Notes under the pieces: generated by a model
The model's database searches: none
The model's input: the letters and a program-made list of their open reading frames with translations, nothing else
Told to the model about the DNA's origin: nothing
Assembly (NCBI GenBank): GCA_002709225.1
Contig: PAQH01000059.1
Location: forward strand, 1-64,000
From: Planctomycetaceae bacterium
Lineage (GTDB): Bacteria > Planctomycetota > Planctomycetia > Pirellulales > Pirellulaceae
DNA: 64,000 nucleotides
Direction: 5' to 3'
Position numbers and translations under genes: made by a program
Shown: one piece after another, positions 52,617-61,820 of the stretch
How the letters are laid out: every line of letters begins with the position of its first letter
Numbering within the stretch: the first letter of the stretch is position 1

Positions 52617-54230
52617 CTACTCGACTAACAACGGCATCCCCTCGCCACCAGTGTCCGCAGCACCACTGAGCGCCCCACTTATTTGATCGATGGCAATCGC
52701 ATGCACTAATGCCATTCCACTATGACTCTGCGTTAAACGCTGCGTCGCATGTCTGCTACCCACGGCATCACAAGTTTGTTGCGGAATCCTGGCCTGACAG
52801 ACAATCTCGTTACCCTGGCAATCGAAACGCGGAGCCCAGACAGCATCCGATATGTCCATTCCAAAATCAACGTGATTCAAGATCACCTGAAGCACCGAAG
52901 TCGTGATTCGGGTCGCGCCAGGAGCGCCTAGCACGAGAATCGGCTGGGAGTCCTTCATAACCATCGTGGGCGTCATGCCTGTTGTGCGCCCCTTACCTGG
53001 TGCGATGCTGTTAGGATGTCCGGGCTGAGGCTCAAAATTCACCATCGAATTATTGTACATGAAGCCCAAACCCGGAGAGATGACACCGGATGACGTGCCT
53101 AACGAATGTGTTAGTGAAACACAATTCCCGGCATCATCAACAACAGTTACATGCGTGGTATCGGGTGAATCGTGCTGCCTCCGTCCTGCATCAATGGGAT
53201 CACCTCGGTCAATAACCTCTCGCCATTCGGCAGCTCTCTCTTTCGAAGTCAACCACTCCAATGGAACCTCAACGTGTTGCGGATCCGCCAAGTGGCGGTT
53301 TCGATCGGCAAATGCAGCCTTCATCGCCATAGAAACCAGGTAGATGTACTCTGGCGAATTATGACCCATCGAACGCAATTCATAACCTTCCAGAATATTC
53401 AAGATGGCAATCAACGTCGGACCTCCATGCGGAGGCTGACTGGAAACGACCTGCAGCCCACGGTAGTCCCCCACCACGGCCGGCTCTTCACGAGCATGGT
53501 AATTGTGCAAGTCCTCCGCGCTGACCCACGCATCATGGGCCGCCAAGTCCGCGATCATTTCTCCGGCTAAGTCACCGGTATAGAAATCCTCCACACCCTT
53601 TTCCACGACACGTTCAAGGGTTCGCCCGTAGTCAGGGTTGTGAAGTACATCTCCCATTTCGAATGTCGTGCCATCCGAATTGAGATAAATTCTCTGTGCT
53701 TCGGGTGTCACATTAAGCTTTTGGCGAAGCGACGATGTCTCGTAGTACATCGGAGGCTCTTTCCAGCGAGCCGCCATGCCAGCGCTAACCGGCCACCCTT
53801 CCATGCAAAAACGAATCGCCGTCTCCCACAATTCGGAAAGCTCTTTTGTACACCAGCGATTCAGCATCGTTTCGATACCGCGCATCACACCAGGCGTACA
53901 AATAGCCTGATAGCCATCTTCATTAACCTTATCGTTGAGAAAAAAACCCCACCCCCTGGGGTTCGGTCCAATAACTTGGTTTTCCCACATGGAGGGGCTC
54001 ACACGTGAACCCGCCGTTGCCGGCGCATCAAGTATCGGCTGAACCGCTCCTGAATCCGCCAGGTGGTAGGCCATCACCATGTAACCACCAATCCCACAGG
54101 AGTGGGGGTCAATCAGGAATTGCACTCCTGCACAAGCAATAGCAGCATCAAACGCATTCCCCCCGCTTGCGAGAATTCGCGCCCCCGCCTCAACGGCATC
54201 TGGCTGTGGTGCGACAATCATGCCAGGCAT
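52617..54230 (-). CDS. ggt: Gamma-glutamyltransferase
   Basis: 537 residues without a signal peptide. The N-terminal part has ASGGNAFDAAIACAGVQFLI near residue 22 and GIGGYMVMAYHL. The autoprocessing nucleophile Thr lies in PDTTHVTVVDDAGNCVSLTH near residue 360, and the small-subunit motif GTSSGVISPGLGFMYNNSMV and APGATRITTSVLQVILN follow. The enzyme cleaves glutathione and other gamma-glutamyl compounds or makes D- and L-gamma-glutamyl bonds. Lack of a signal peptide suggests a cytoplasmic member of the family. AGAGGAG lies ten bases before ATG 54230. The gene is separated from the sialidase by 367 bases. Confidence 0.92.
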   Translation of the reverse strand: MPGMIVAPQPDAVEAGARILASGGNAFDAAIACAGVQFLIDPHSCGIGGYMVMAYHLADSGAVQPILDAPATAGSRVSPSMWENQVIGPNPRGWGFFLNDKVNEDGYQAICTPGVMRGIETMLNRWCTKELSELWETAIRFCMEGWPVSAGMAARWKEPPMYYETSSLRQKLNVTPEAQRIYLNSDGTTFEMGDVLHNPDYGRTLERVVEKGVEDFYTGDLAGEMIADLAAHDAWVSAEDLHNYHAREEPAVVGDYRGLQVVSSQPPHGGPTLIAILNILEGYELRSMGHNSPEYIYLVSMAMKAAFADRNRHLADPQHVEVPLEWLTSKERAAEWREVIDRGDPIDAGRRQHDSPDTTHVTVVDDAGNCVSLTHSLGTSSGVISPGLGFMYNNSMVNFEPQPGHPNSIAPGKGRTTGMTPTMVMKDSQPILVLGAPGATRITTSVLQVILNHVDFGMDISDAVWAPRFDCQGNEIVCQARIPQQTCDAVGSRHATQRLTQSHSGMALVHAIAIDQISGALSGAADTGGEGMPLLVE

Positions 54231-54597
54231 ACAACGTGACTCCTCTCTACGAACAACCGGTTAACAGTTCCCAACACTGAGAGTAACAGAAAGCGGTTCG
54301 TCGTGAGCAACTTCTCACACTTCGCGTCTAGAAGTTCTCCTGGAATCAAACAGAATCCAGACAAATGCGCCAACCTCTCCCACGGGAAACGCAGAATTGT
54401 CCTTAGACCACGACTGACCCGCCTTCACATCGCAGCAGAAGATTCCTTTCTCTTGACGCTTCACCGAAACGTTACCCAACTCAACTCCTGTCGACGAACA
54501 CCACATGCCGCTGAGGAATCTCGACCTTGATGACGCCACAGCTCCCCAAAGAGCCTCCCGGGTCGCCTGCTTTCCAACGACTCCAATCTGGTCTCAG
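54231..54597. other. gap between ggt and sialidase, with a possible coding remnant
   Basis: A minus-strand frame at 54315-54539 (GTG start) reads protein-like (GVELGNVSVKRQEKGIFCCD, then VKAGQSWSKDNSAFPVGEVG), and the frame before it holds VIKVEIPQRHVVFVDRS up to a TGA. If joined they could be a broken short gene. I know no domain. Otherwise nothing is seen. Confidence 0.3.
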
Positions 54598-55842
54598 TTA
54601 CTTGTTGGCATGAGTGCTTTCGACGAATTCAATTCCAATGGTCGCAAATGAGATCCGGCTGTAATCGTCACGTTCAAAGAGCACCCCGACCTCCCGATTG
54701 GGGAGGACTGCCAGGCTAGAGTAAGCGGCAGCCTTAGCGTATAGGACGTGGGCCACGGGCCACGAGTGACCTTCGTCATAACTTATGCGCAACGTCAATT
54801 CCTGCCGACTAGTCACAGACGCTGGGTTCAGAAACAAGAGCCGACTCCGCCGCTGAGCGATAGGCCATGAATAACGAACCATGCTCGCCTGGCAAACAGG
54901 TTCAGTCAAAACCCGCTCATCGCGACAGCGAGACCACGACGAGCCACCATCGTTGCTAGTCGCCACAGCTCGACAATGTAAACCGCGATTACTACGCATG
55001 TTCAACAACAACTCCCCATCAGACCGCTCTACAATAGCGCACTCGTTCATCAAGAACTCGGTTACACCACCTATCTTCCAGGTCAAGCCATGATCATCCG
55101 AAAACAATACATGAGAACGCGTCGACTTGCGTCGATCAGAAATCCGGCGCACTCGATGGTCACACGGAATGACGAGACGGCCTGAATGCGGACCGCGTGT
55201 CAATTGAATTCCATTCCCGGGACCCGTCGCATACCAGGTCCAATTATCACGCTTCACAGACGTGGTAATATTACGAGGCTGCTTCCAGGTCTGACCGTCA
55301 TCTTCACTCATCGTCAGCAAAACATCGGTGTTATCGCGAGTGAACGGCAGCCAAATCGCTCCCCGCAAACGGTCAACAACAGGGCATGGGTTCCCAATCG
55401 TGATCTTTGCTGTGTCTCCTTGTTCATGAATCAAACGTAGCGGACTCCAGGTCTCGCCGCCGTCGGTACTACGCCGACAGACCAGGTCTACATCACCGTG
55501 ATCCGCGCGGCTGGCCTTGCGCCCTTCACAAATGGCCAACAAACTTCCGTTGGCGGTAACTACCAAGGCGGGAATTCGAAACGTGTGATAGCCCCCCATG
55601 CCACCAACAAACAAGTCCGACAACGACAAGCCTGGCTTTTCCACAACAAATCCACAAGCATCAAGAGCACGACGCAGACTTCTTGGGGGCAGCTTGTCGT
55701 AATCTTGCCCCGAGGTCGACGATACGAAGCATACGACGGTCAGCGCCGTGTAACACCAACGTGGAGCAACCGCACTCGCGTTCCGTCGTTGCGGACCAGC
55801 AACACACAACCGAAGACTACCGTGGCGCAACGAATCCTTCAC
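54598..55842 (-). CDS. Exo-alpha-sialidase (BNR/Asp-box family)
   Basis: 414 residues from GTG 55842 (GAGAGGAA upstream), where an arginine-rich signal (ALTVVCFVSSTSGQ) begins. The sialidase motif FRIPAL is in YHTFRIPALVVTANGSLLAI. Asp boxes follow: STDGGETW, SEDDGQTW, SDDHGLTW, SNDGGSSW and SYDEGHSW. The nucleophile region YSSLAVLPNREVGVLFERDD gives the Tyr/Glu pair. It removes terminal sialic acid (or another nonulosonic acid) from glycans; probably secreted. No sialic acid catabolic genes are adjacent. Confidence 0.9.
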   Translation of the reverse strand: MKDSLRHGSLRLCVAGPQRRNASAVAPRWCYTALTVVCFVSSTSGQDYDKLPPRSLRRALDACGFVVEKPGLSLSDLFVGGMGGYHTFRIPALVVTANGSLLAICEGRKASRADHGDVDLVCRRSTDGGETWSPLRLIHEQGDTAKITIGNPCPVVDRLRGAIWLPFTRDNTDVLLTMSEDDGQTWKQPRNITTSVKRDNWTWYATGPGNGIQLTRGPHSGRLVIPCDHRVRRISDRRKSTRSHVLFSDDHGLTWKIGGVTEFLMNECAIVERSDGELLLNMRSNRGLHCRAVATSNDGGSSWSRCRDERVLTEPVCQASMVRYSWPIAQRRSRLLFLNPASVTSRQELTLRISYDEGHSWPVAHVLYAKAAAYSSLAVLPNREVGVLFERDDYSRISFATIGIEFVESTHANK

Positions 55843-56230
55843 TTTCCAGTTCCTCTCAATGGGATGGCGTTGCACCCCCGACACGATCAACGAGCAGCCT
55901 CCGAAGAGCCCTAGCCAGCCCTTGCAACTCCGACGCCCAGCAGCAATCGAACATACGTAAATACATGCGACAACCCGTATTGGCATGTGGATTGTAACAT
56001 CAACAACGGGGAGTTAACGGGCCAACTAGCACCGACACGATCACTCAGGGAGTCCGGTCAAACCCAAGTCGAGGCCAGTACTGCGCTGAGTCAAACCGCC
56101 CTTCGGCGCACTTAACGCGATTGTAATAACAACTCGCACAGCGGCGTCCTCGAGCCCAACTCTCCAGGACTGCCAGCGTGTTTAGATCGAAGGTACTTTC
56201 CTAATCACAGCAAACCGAAGCGAGGACAAA
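55843..56230. other. gap downstream of the ornithine-cyclodeaminase-like gene
   Basis: 388 bases, apart from the upstream parts of the sialidase frame. I see no gene, repeat or hairpin I can support. Confidence 0.3.
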
Positions 56231-57220
56231 CTACCAATCGACCGTCTGACCGATAGCCTGTTTCCGGGCATTGGTAACTGCAACCCGGGCGGCAACGGCA
56301 TCTTGCGCTGCAATTCCAACTGATTTAAACAAGGTAACTTGCGAATCGTCTTGGCGCCCTCCAATCTTACCCTGTGCAAGCGCACCCAACTCGCCAACCA
56401 GATGGTCCCGGTCAATGAGTCCTGATCTTAAAGGCTGGATCAAGTCACCTGCTTCTTCCCAAGCAGCGTCCACCGAATCAACGTAAGTCCGCGCACGACA
56501 AACGGTCTCGGCAGGCACCTCCGCCACTTCTGGCTGAAAAGAACCGATCGCATTAATATGCGTCCCAGGTCGGACATCCGTATCCGAAAACACCGGGTAC
56601 TTTGCAGTGGAAGCGCAACAGATGATGTCCGCCTGCTGGACGGCTTCTCGTGGGCTATCAACCACCTCCCAACTAATGCGAGGAAATTGAAGAAGCAGGT
56701 CAGCGATCAGCGCATCTGCCTTTGCCCGTGTCGGAGTAAATAAGCGAACGACATCTACCGGCCGAACCTGGCACATGGCCAATATCTGCTGACGTGCCTG
56801 TACACCTGCGCCGAATACCGCCAGCTGCCTGGCATCCTTTCTGGCTAGGACGTCGGTTGCCAAACCGGGCGCAGCGGCAGTACGGATCGCCGTCAAAGTT
56901 CCTCCGTCCAATAACGCAAGCGGACGTCCTGTATCCGCCTCGAACAGTGTGACAGCGGCCTGAATCCGCGCCAGGCCGCGTTGCTGGTTCCCATCAAACA
57001 AGGAGACTGTTTTCACTGCCAGTGCCTGTTCATCTTCGCTACCACCAACAAAGGCTGGCATCACCAGACAAATCCCTGCATGGCCTGAAATATTCATATG
57101 ACAACGCGGCGGAACAAGAGCCTGATCATTGCTCAACGATGAAAAGGCCTCACGCATCGCATCGATCGCATCTTGCATAGGCAGTGCACGCTCAACATCT
57201 TCGGCATTCAGAATCAACAT
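56231..57220 (-). CDS. Ornithine cyclodeaminase/mu-crystallin family protein
   Basis: 329 residues. The N-terminal part has LVPPRCHMNISGHAGICLVM, and LARIQAAVTLFEADTGRPLA and LLDGGTLTAIRTAAAPGLAT that set the substrate pocket. The Rossmann motif is RQLAVFGAGVQARQQILAMC near residue 135, and THINAIGSFQPEVAEVPAET follows. The family converts ornithine to proline, or reduces imino acids (delta-1-pyrroline-2-carboxylate), using NAD(H). Substrate is open. ATG 57220; weak ribosome site. Confidence 0.88.
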   Translation of the reverse strand: MLILNAEDVERALPMQDAIDAMREAFSSLSNDQALVPPRCHMNISGHAGICLVMPAFVGGSEDEQALAVKTVSLFDGNQQRGLARIQAAVTLFEADTGRPLALLDGGTLTAIRTAAAPGLATDVLARKDARQLAVFGAGVQARQQILAMCQVRPVDVVRLFTPTRAKADALIADLLLQFPRISWEVVDSPREAVQQADIICCASTAKYPVFSDTDVRPGTHINAIGSFQPEVAEVPAETVCRARTYVDSVDAAWEEAGDLIQPLRSGLIDRDHLVGELGALAQGKIGGRQDDSQVTLFKSVGIAAQDAVAARVAVTNARKQAIGQTVDW

Positions 57221-57345
57221 GCTCGTTCACTCTCACGTCGTTGTATGGACAAAGGTCCATTTCGTGTGTGTAGATCCAACCAATGCTACGTTGCTACCGA
57301 GGCCTTCACCATTCAGTAATTGAGGTCAATTTACCCAGTCGCTCG

Positions 57346-59595
57346 CTAGCCGTTCGCCGATGAATCGACTCCAGGCTTTCGTGACGAGGAAAAAAACCAA
57401 TGGCAGCAAAACGCCGTAGCTAGAAACAGCAGTGCTGCCAGGCCATGCAGCGCGGAAAATCCAAACGCAATGGGCAGGAAAAATGCTGTCAGCGACCCAG
57501 CCGCGGCGCCGACTGCATCTGCTGCAAACACAGCCAGTGGATTCTCAGCAGCCGCATCGAACAACGCGGGAAAAAAGCTGCCTGTTACAAATGCCGCGGG
57601 CAACAGCAACAGTAAGGCCACCGTCGGTCCGAGAGATGCGCTGAACACCCACACCAAAACCACACACAGACCGCTAAGAACCTGGAGTAGAGGTTGAAGC
57701 CGGGGCGTTATCAGGATGCTGCCAAGGCTAGAAACCACTAGAAAACCAATCGCACCCAAAACGACCGCATCATGAAACAAATAGAGACGCTTGAACAATA
57801 CGAGTATGGCAAGATGCTCGACAACTAGAAAATTTGCACCAATCAGCGCCCCAAACAAGACCACCTGTGCAAAGGACCTGCCTGGGATGGGTGTATGTGA
57901 GATCTGCTTCAGCTTCCCTAGTACTGCACCTCCGCAAATGACCAGAAATAATGCCACGATCCCAAACAACTGATAAACCTGTCGCATCGAAAGGATGTTG
58001 CTGACATTGCCCGCCAAGAACGGCTGTGCATCCGTGATGGGTCGAAATGCGGGATCAGACTCAACAGCTATCGGCACTACGCTGTAATTAGGCCGAGCGG
58101 CGAGCGGCGCGTTAGCGCTGGTTGGTCGGTGAAAGAATTCTTGAAGCTCGCTGAGTGACGGCAAAGCAACAGACTCGTCGCGCACGGCGAGAATCAGTAC
58201 CTCATCCGAACTCCCGCGTTGGTTGTCATAACTCCCGTATGCGCGAACATGCATAGCTAGTGCCGAGCCGGTGAGCGTACGCACGTATTGCGACGTAAGA
58301 ATCCCGTTCTGGTCCAAGCCCGCTGGGTACCAAATCGCCAGAACGCCAGTGTCGGTCAAGTGATCGCGCAGGACGCGAAATGCGTCTTCGGTACGTATCA
58401 TGTTGCCGGGTTCAAGCATCATCTGGGGATACCCGCCCACGCTAGGCAGGTACACCAGATCGTATTTCTCTTGGCTTGACTCCATAAATCCGCGGGCCTC
58501 TTGATTCACCACGCGAACACGCGAACCCTCGTAGACGCGACCGAACTGAGTCGCAAGATCACCACGTACCGCGTTCAGTACGGCCGACTCAATCTCAATT
58601 GCGACAATCTCCCCAGCGCCAACATGCGACTGCTTCGCATACTGCACCTGCCTTCCGCCACCGGATCCAATGACCGCAATCTTCGCGCCCCGTCCAACGC
58701 GATCGAGGGGCACCATGCCCAGCGACCTTGTGATGAAGCCGTGGACCGGAGAATATTCCCATTGAAAAATGTCGTTGTAAAACCCGAGGTAATAGTCCCC
58801 CTTGCTGTTCTTGCGATGCATTATTTCAACAAGGCTGTATTTACCCCATTCTTGCACCAGGGGGCGATAGCCCTCGCGTGCGAAGAAATAAGTCGATTGA
58901 TTGCTGCGTCCCTTATAGAGATCGACAAACTTCCGATCGATTTGCGGAGTAAACAACAAAACTAACAGGCAAACTAGCTGAATCGCCAGGTAGGATCGCG
59001 CACGCCAGGAAGATGCCAATAAAGCCATGCCCACGGCCACAAAAACAAAAGTCAAAATCAACACCCGTGCTACGCCGATCGTGGACAAGCTGAGCTCAAC
59101 AAACAAATATGCCGAGGCGGCACCTACCAGATAAAGAGGGTAAACATACGCCATGCGCCCACCGAGCCCTCGGCAACCAAGCCGATAACCCAAGTATTCC
59201 GTCAGACCATAAGCGCAAAAAAAAGGCAGAAAGAGGGAAGACAATACTCCCATTTGGAGCAGTAGTCTCGACAACTCAATATCAAACATGTGCGCGCGCA
59301 GGTAGTCATAGTGTTTACAAACCAGCAAAGCCAAGACCGCAATAACCATCGTCACCTGCAAGATGTACAACGTCTGGAAAAAAGATCGCTCACTAATCTT
59401 GAAGAAACGTACTCCAAACATTGCGCCCAGCGGGAAACCTACGAATAACAAGTCAAAAAACAACGACGGCATAATGAAGAACGTGAGCAATCGAAACACA
59501 GCGATCGTAAAAACGACGCAGGCGAATGAGAGCAACCACAATACCGCTGCCAACCGGTATGCAGAAACATCTGGAGAAGACGGAGCACTATGCAC
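57346..59595 (-). CDS. Membrane protein fused to a spermidine-synthase-like domain
   Basis: About 749 residues. The N-terminal 230 residues hold six or seven membrane helices (for example LWLLSFACVVFTIAVFRLLT, LYLVGAASAYLFVELS). A spermidine-synthase fold follows: LDRVGRGAKIAVIGSGGGRQ, VQYAKQSHVGAGEIVAIEIE, EKYDLVYLPSVGGYPQMMLE and VLAIWYPAGLDQNG. The C-terminal 200 residues are again membrane helices (LLLLPAAFVTGSFFPALFDA). Such fusions occur in several bacteria; whether polyamines are made is unknown. The start is uncertain: GTG 59595 or 59604, or TTG 59637. It is followed upstream by the helicase on the same strand. Confidence 0.82.
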   Translation of the reverse strand: MHSAPSSPDVSAYRLAAVLWLLSFACVVFTIAVFRLLTFFIMPSLFFDLLFVGFPLGAMFGVRFFKISERSFFQTLYILQVTMVIAVLALLVCKHYDYLRAHMFDIELSRLLLQMGVLSSLFLPFFCAYGLTEYLGYRLGCRGLGGRMAYVYPLYLVGAASAYLFVELSLSTIGVARVLILTFVFVAVGMALLASSWRARSYLAIQLVCLLVLLFTPQIDRKFVDLYKGRSNQSTYFFAREGYRPLVQEWGKYSLVEIMHRKNSKGDYYLGFYNDIFQWEYSPVHGFITRSLGMVPLDRVGRGAKIAVIGSGGGRQVQYAKQSHVGAGEIVAIEIESAVLNAVRGDLATQFGRVYEGSRVRVVNQEARGFMESSQEKYDLVYLPSVGGYPQMMLEPGNMIRTEDAFRVLRDHLTDTGVLAIWYPAGLDQNGILTSQYVRTLTGSALAMHVRAYGSYDNQRGSSDEVLILAVRDESVALPSLSELQEFFHRPTSANAPLAARPNYSVVPIAVESDPAFRPITDAQPFLAGNVSNILSMRQVYQLFGIVALFLVICGGAVLGKLKQISHTPIPGRSFAQVVLFGALIGANFLVVEHLAILVLFKRLYLFHDAVVLGAIGFLVVSSLGSILITPRLQPLLQVLSGLCVVLVWVFSASLGPTVALLLLLPAAFVTGSFFPALFDAAAENPLAVFAADAVGAAAGSLTAFFLPIAFGFSALHGLAALLFLATAFCCHWFFSSSRKPGVDSSANG

Positions 59596-59757
59596 GACAG
59601 ACACCTGCTCATGCGGAACACAGGGACCAAGAACCAATAGAAGTGCAGGGCGGAGATGATAACAAAGTTCGCAATTTCGGATCTAGCCAAACTGCCAAAC
59701 AACGGCTACTGCCGATATTGGTCAACTTCTCATTCACCCTGGGATGCCCTTACCCCT

Positions 59758-59779
59758 TGTGACACAACTGTGACACAAC
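59758..59779. repeat. 11-bp tandem direct repeat in the helicase/membrane-protein gap
   Basis: TGTGACACAAC occurs twice in a row at 59758-59768 and 59769-59779, just after the helicase stop on the opposite reading direction (59784) and before the start of the membrane protein. Each copy contains the near-palindrome GTGACAC. Confidence 0.9.
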
Positions 59780-59783
59780 GGAG

Positions 59784-61760
59784 TCACCTGCGTCTTGCCG
59801 TCGCGCGTCGACGAGGTTTTCGCGACTTAGCCGGGGAAACTTGTTCGGCAACCCCTGTCAATTCAAACAAGAATCGGCTGGGATGTGTTTCACGGGGTTT
59901 ACCCCATTTCATCCGCGTCAATGCCATCGAAAGTGACAAACGGTCTTGCGCACGTGTGACGCCAACGTAACAGAGACGACGCTCTTCATCGATTGCCGCA
60001 CCGTCTTCCTTAATACTTCGATGATGCGGAAAAAGCCCCTCCTCCATTCCGACCATATAGACCTGGGGAAACTCAAGCCCCTTTGCGCTGTGCATGGTCA
60101 TCAAAACAATCGCATTCGACTTCCGGTCTTCCGTATTCTCTTGCTTATCACGCGCATTCAATGCAACCTCTTCCAGAAATCCGGATAGCGTCGGTTTTCG
60201 TTTTCCCGTCGCGTAGCTCGCAAGCGCGTTAACTATTTCCTCCACAGCAGCCCACCTGGATTCTTGCTCACCTTCGTCGGGATAGAGGCGACAAAGCTCC
60301 TGGTGGTATCCAATCTCTTTCACGAAGTCACGAAAAAGTTCGGCCAGATCACCATCGCCTACCTGTTGCCGATATTTCTCGATCAATTGCACAAAAGACC
60401 TAATTGCCTGTTGAGATTTTTCAGGAATGCCAACCGGGGGACCTGGGCAGAGAAGCTCCCACAACGGACGCCCCGCTTCAACTGCCTGCGCCAACAGGGA
60501 CTCGACGGTTGCCTTGCCAATTCCGCGTGGTGGATTGTTGATCACTCGCAACAAAGCAACCTCTTGTTGGGGGAGATCGAGCAGTTGCAGGTAGGCCAAC
60601 ATATCGCCCACCTCCTTACGATCAAAGAACGACATGCCACCAATCAAACGATAGGGCAACTTGGCTCGGCGCAACTCGGTTTCAAATAACCGTGGTTGCT
60701 CATTCGTACGAAACAGAATAGCGAAATCACCGGGCGACCAATGCGGATCTGTCAAACGTGTCTGTATTTCCGAGACAACTGCTTTGGCTTCGTCCGTCTC
60801 ATTGGAATACTGCTCGATCCGTGGCTTTTCACCTCCGCGCCGGTCCGCCTGGAGACTTTTTGGATGGCGGTCCTTGTTGTACGAAATCAAAGTGTTCGCA
60901 CGGTCGAGTATGGCTTGAGTGGAGCGATAATTTCTCGTCAAACGCACCGTTTTGACATCCGGCCAATCCTGCGGAAAACCTAAGATGTGTTGTACTTCCG
61001 CACCCCGAAAGCCATAGATGGACTGATCGTCATCACCCACCACACATAGATTGCGGTGGTCTTTCGCGAGCCCTTTGACGATTCGATACTGGCTCGCATT
61101 AGTGTCCTGATACTCGTCAATCAAGATATGGTCGAAACGTCGCGCCTCTGCGACACGGACCTCTTCGTGATCCCTGAATAATTGTTCCGTACAAAGCAGG
61201 AGGTCATCAAAATCCACAGCCCCAGCGACTTTCAATGATCTTTGGTAGCGTCGGTAAGCAACTGCTGCGAGATGCTCCCGATCCGTTTGTGCTAACGCTG
61301 CGGCTTCAGCTGGCCGAACCCCAGAACTCTTCCAACGACCAACCTGGGCCAGCAAATCTCCAGGACGCAACTGCTGGTTCGAAACGCGGATCTCCCGCAG
61401 CACGCGGCGGGCCAGACTCTCTTGTTCGCCTCGGTGATAAATGGCAAACTTAGCGGGATATCCCAGTCGTCGTATGTGACGCCGCAGCACCTTCACACAA
61501 AACGAGTGAAATGTCGATGCCTGGGGGCGTTCCTTGGCCTGACGTCCAAGCAACGCGACAATACGTCCCTGCATCTCCGCAGCCGCTTTATTCGTAAATG
61601 TGACGGCCAAGATGCGTTCTGCGCGAGTCCCGTGACGAATCAACTCCACGATACGATGTGTGATCACACGTGTCTTACCAGTGCCCGCGCCAGCCAATAC
61701 CAACACAGGGCCAGACAGGGTGCGAACGGCTTCCTGCTGTTCTGGGTTCATTCCCGACAT
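59784..61760 (-). CDS. UvrD/Rep/PcrA-type ATP-dependent DNA helicase
   Basis: 658 residues. All superfamily 1 motifs are seen: Walker A LVLAGAGTGKTRVITHRI near residue 21, motif Ia TFTNKAAAEM, Walker B HILIDEYQDTNASQYRI near 213, VVGDDDQSIYGFRGAEV near 243, RLTRNYRSTQAILDRA, VLMTMHSAKGLEFPQVYMVG near 552 and RRLCYVGVTRAQDRL near 600. A strongly basic tail ends the chain. The helicase unwinds DNA in repair and replication restart (3'-5'). The start may be ATG 61760 or ATG 61751. It sits 60 bases downstream of aspS on the same strand. Confidence 0.95.
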   Translation of the reverse strand: MSGMNPEQQEAVRTLSGPVLVLAGAGTGKTRVITHRIVELIRHGTRAERILAVTFTNKAAAEMQGRIVALLGRQAKERPQASTFHSFCVKVLRRHIRRLGYPAKFAIYHRGEQESLARRVLREIRVSNQQLRPGDLLAQVGRWKSSGVRPAEAAALAQTDREHLAAVAYRRYQRSLKVAGAVDFDDLLLCTEQLFRDHEEVRVAEARRFDHILIDEYQDTNASQYRIVKGLAKDHRNLCVVGDDDQSIYGFRGAEVQHILGFPQDWPDVKTVRLTRNYRSTQAILDRANTLISYNKDRHPKSLQADRRGGEKPRIEQYSNETDEAKAVVSEIQTRLTDPHWSPGDFAILFRTNEQPRLFETELRRAKLPYRLIGGMSFFDRKEVGDMLAYLQLLDLPQQEVALLRVINNPPRGIGKATVESLLAQAVEAGRPLWELLCPGPPVGIPEKSQQAIRSFVQLIEKYRQQVGDGDLAELFRDFVKEIGYHQELCRLYPDEGEQESRWAAVEEIVNALASYATGKRKPTLSGFLEEVALNARDKQENTEDRKSNAIVLMTMHSAKGLEFPQVYMVGMEEGLFPHHRSIKEDGAAIDEERRLCYVGVTRAQDRLSLSMALTRMKWGKPRETHPSRFLFELTGVAEQVSPAKSRKPRRRATARRR

Positions 61761-61820
61761 CCGGCGAACTCATCCGTAGTGGCTGTGGGCGGTCTGGCGA
61801 CACGTTAGGCCGGCGACCTG

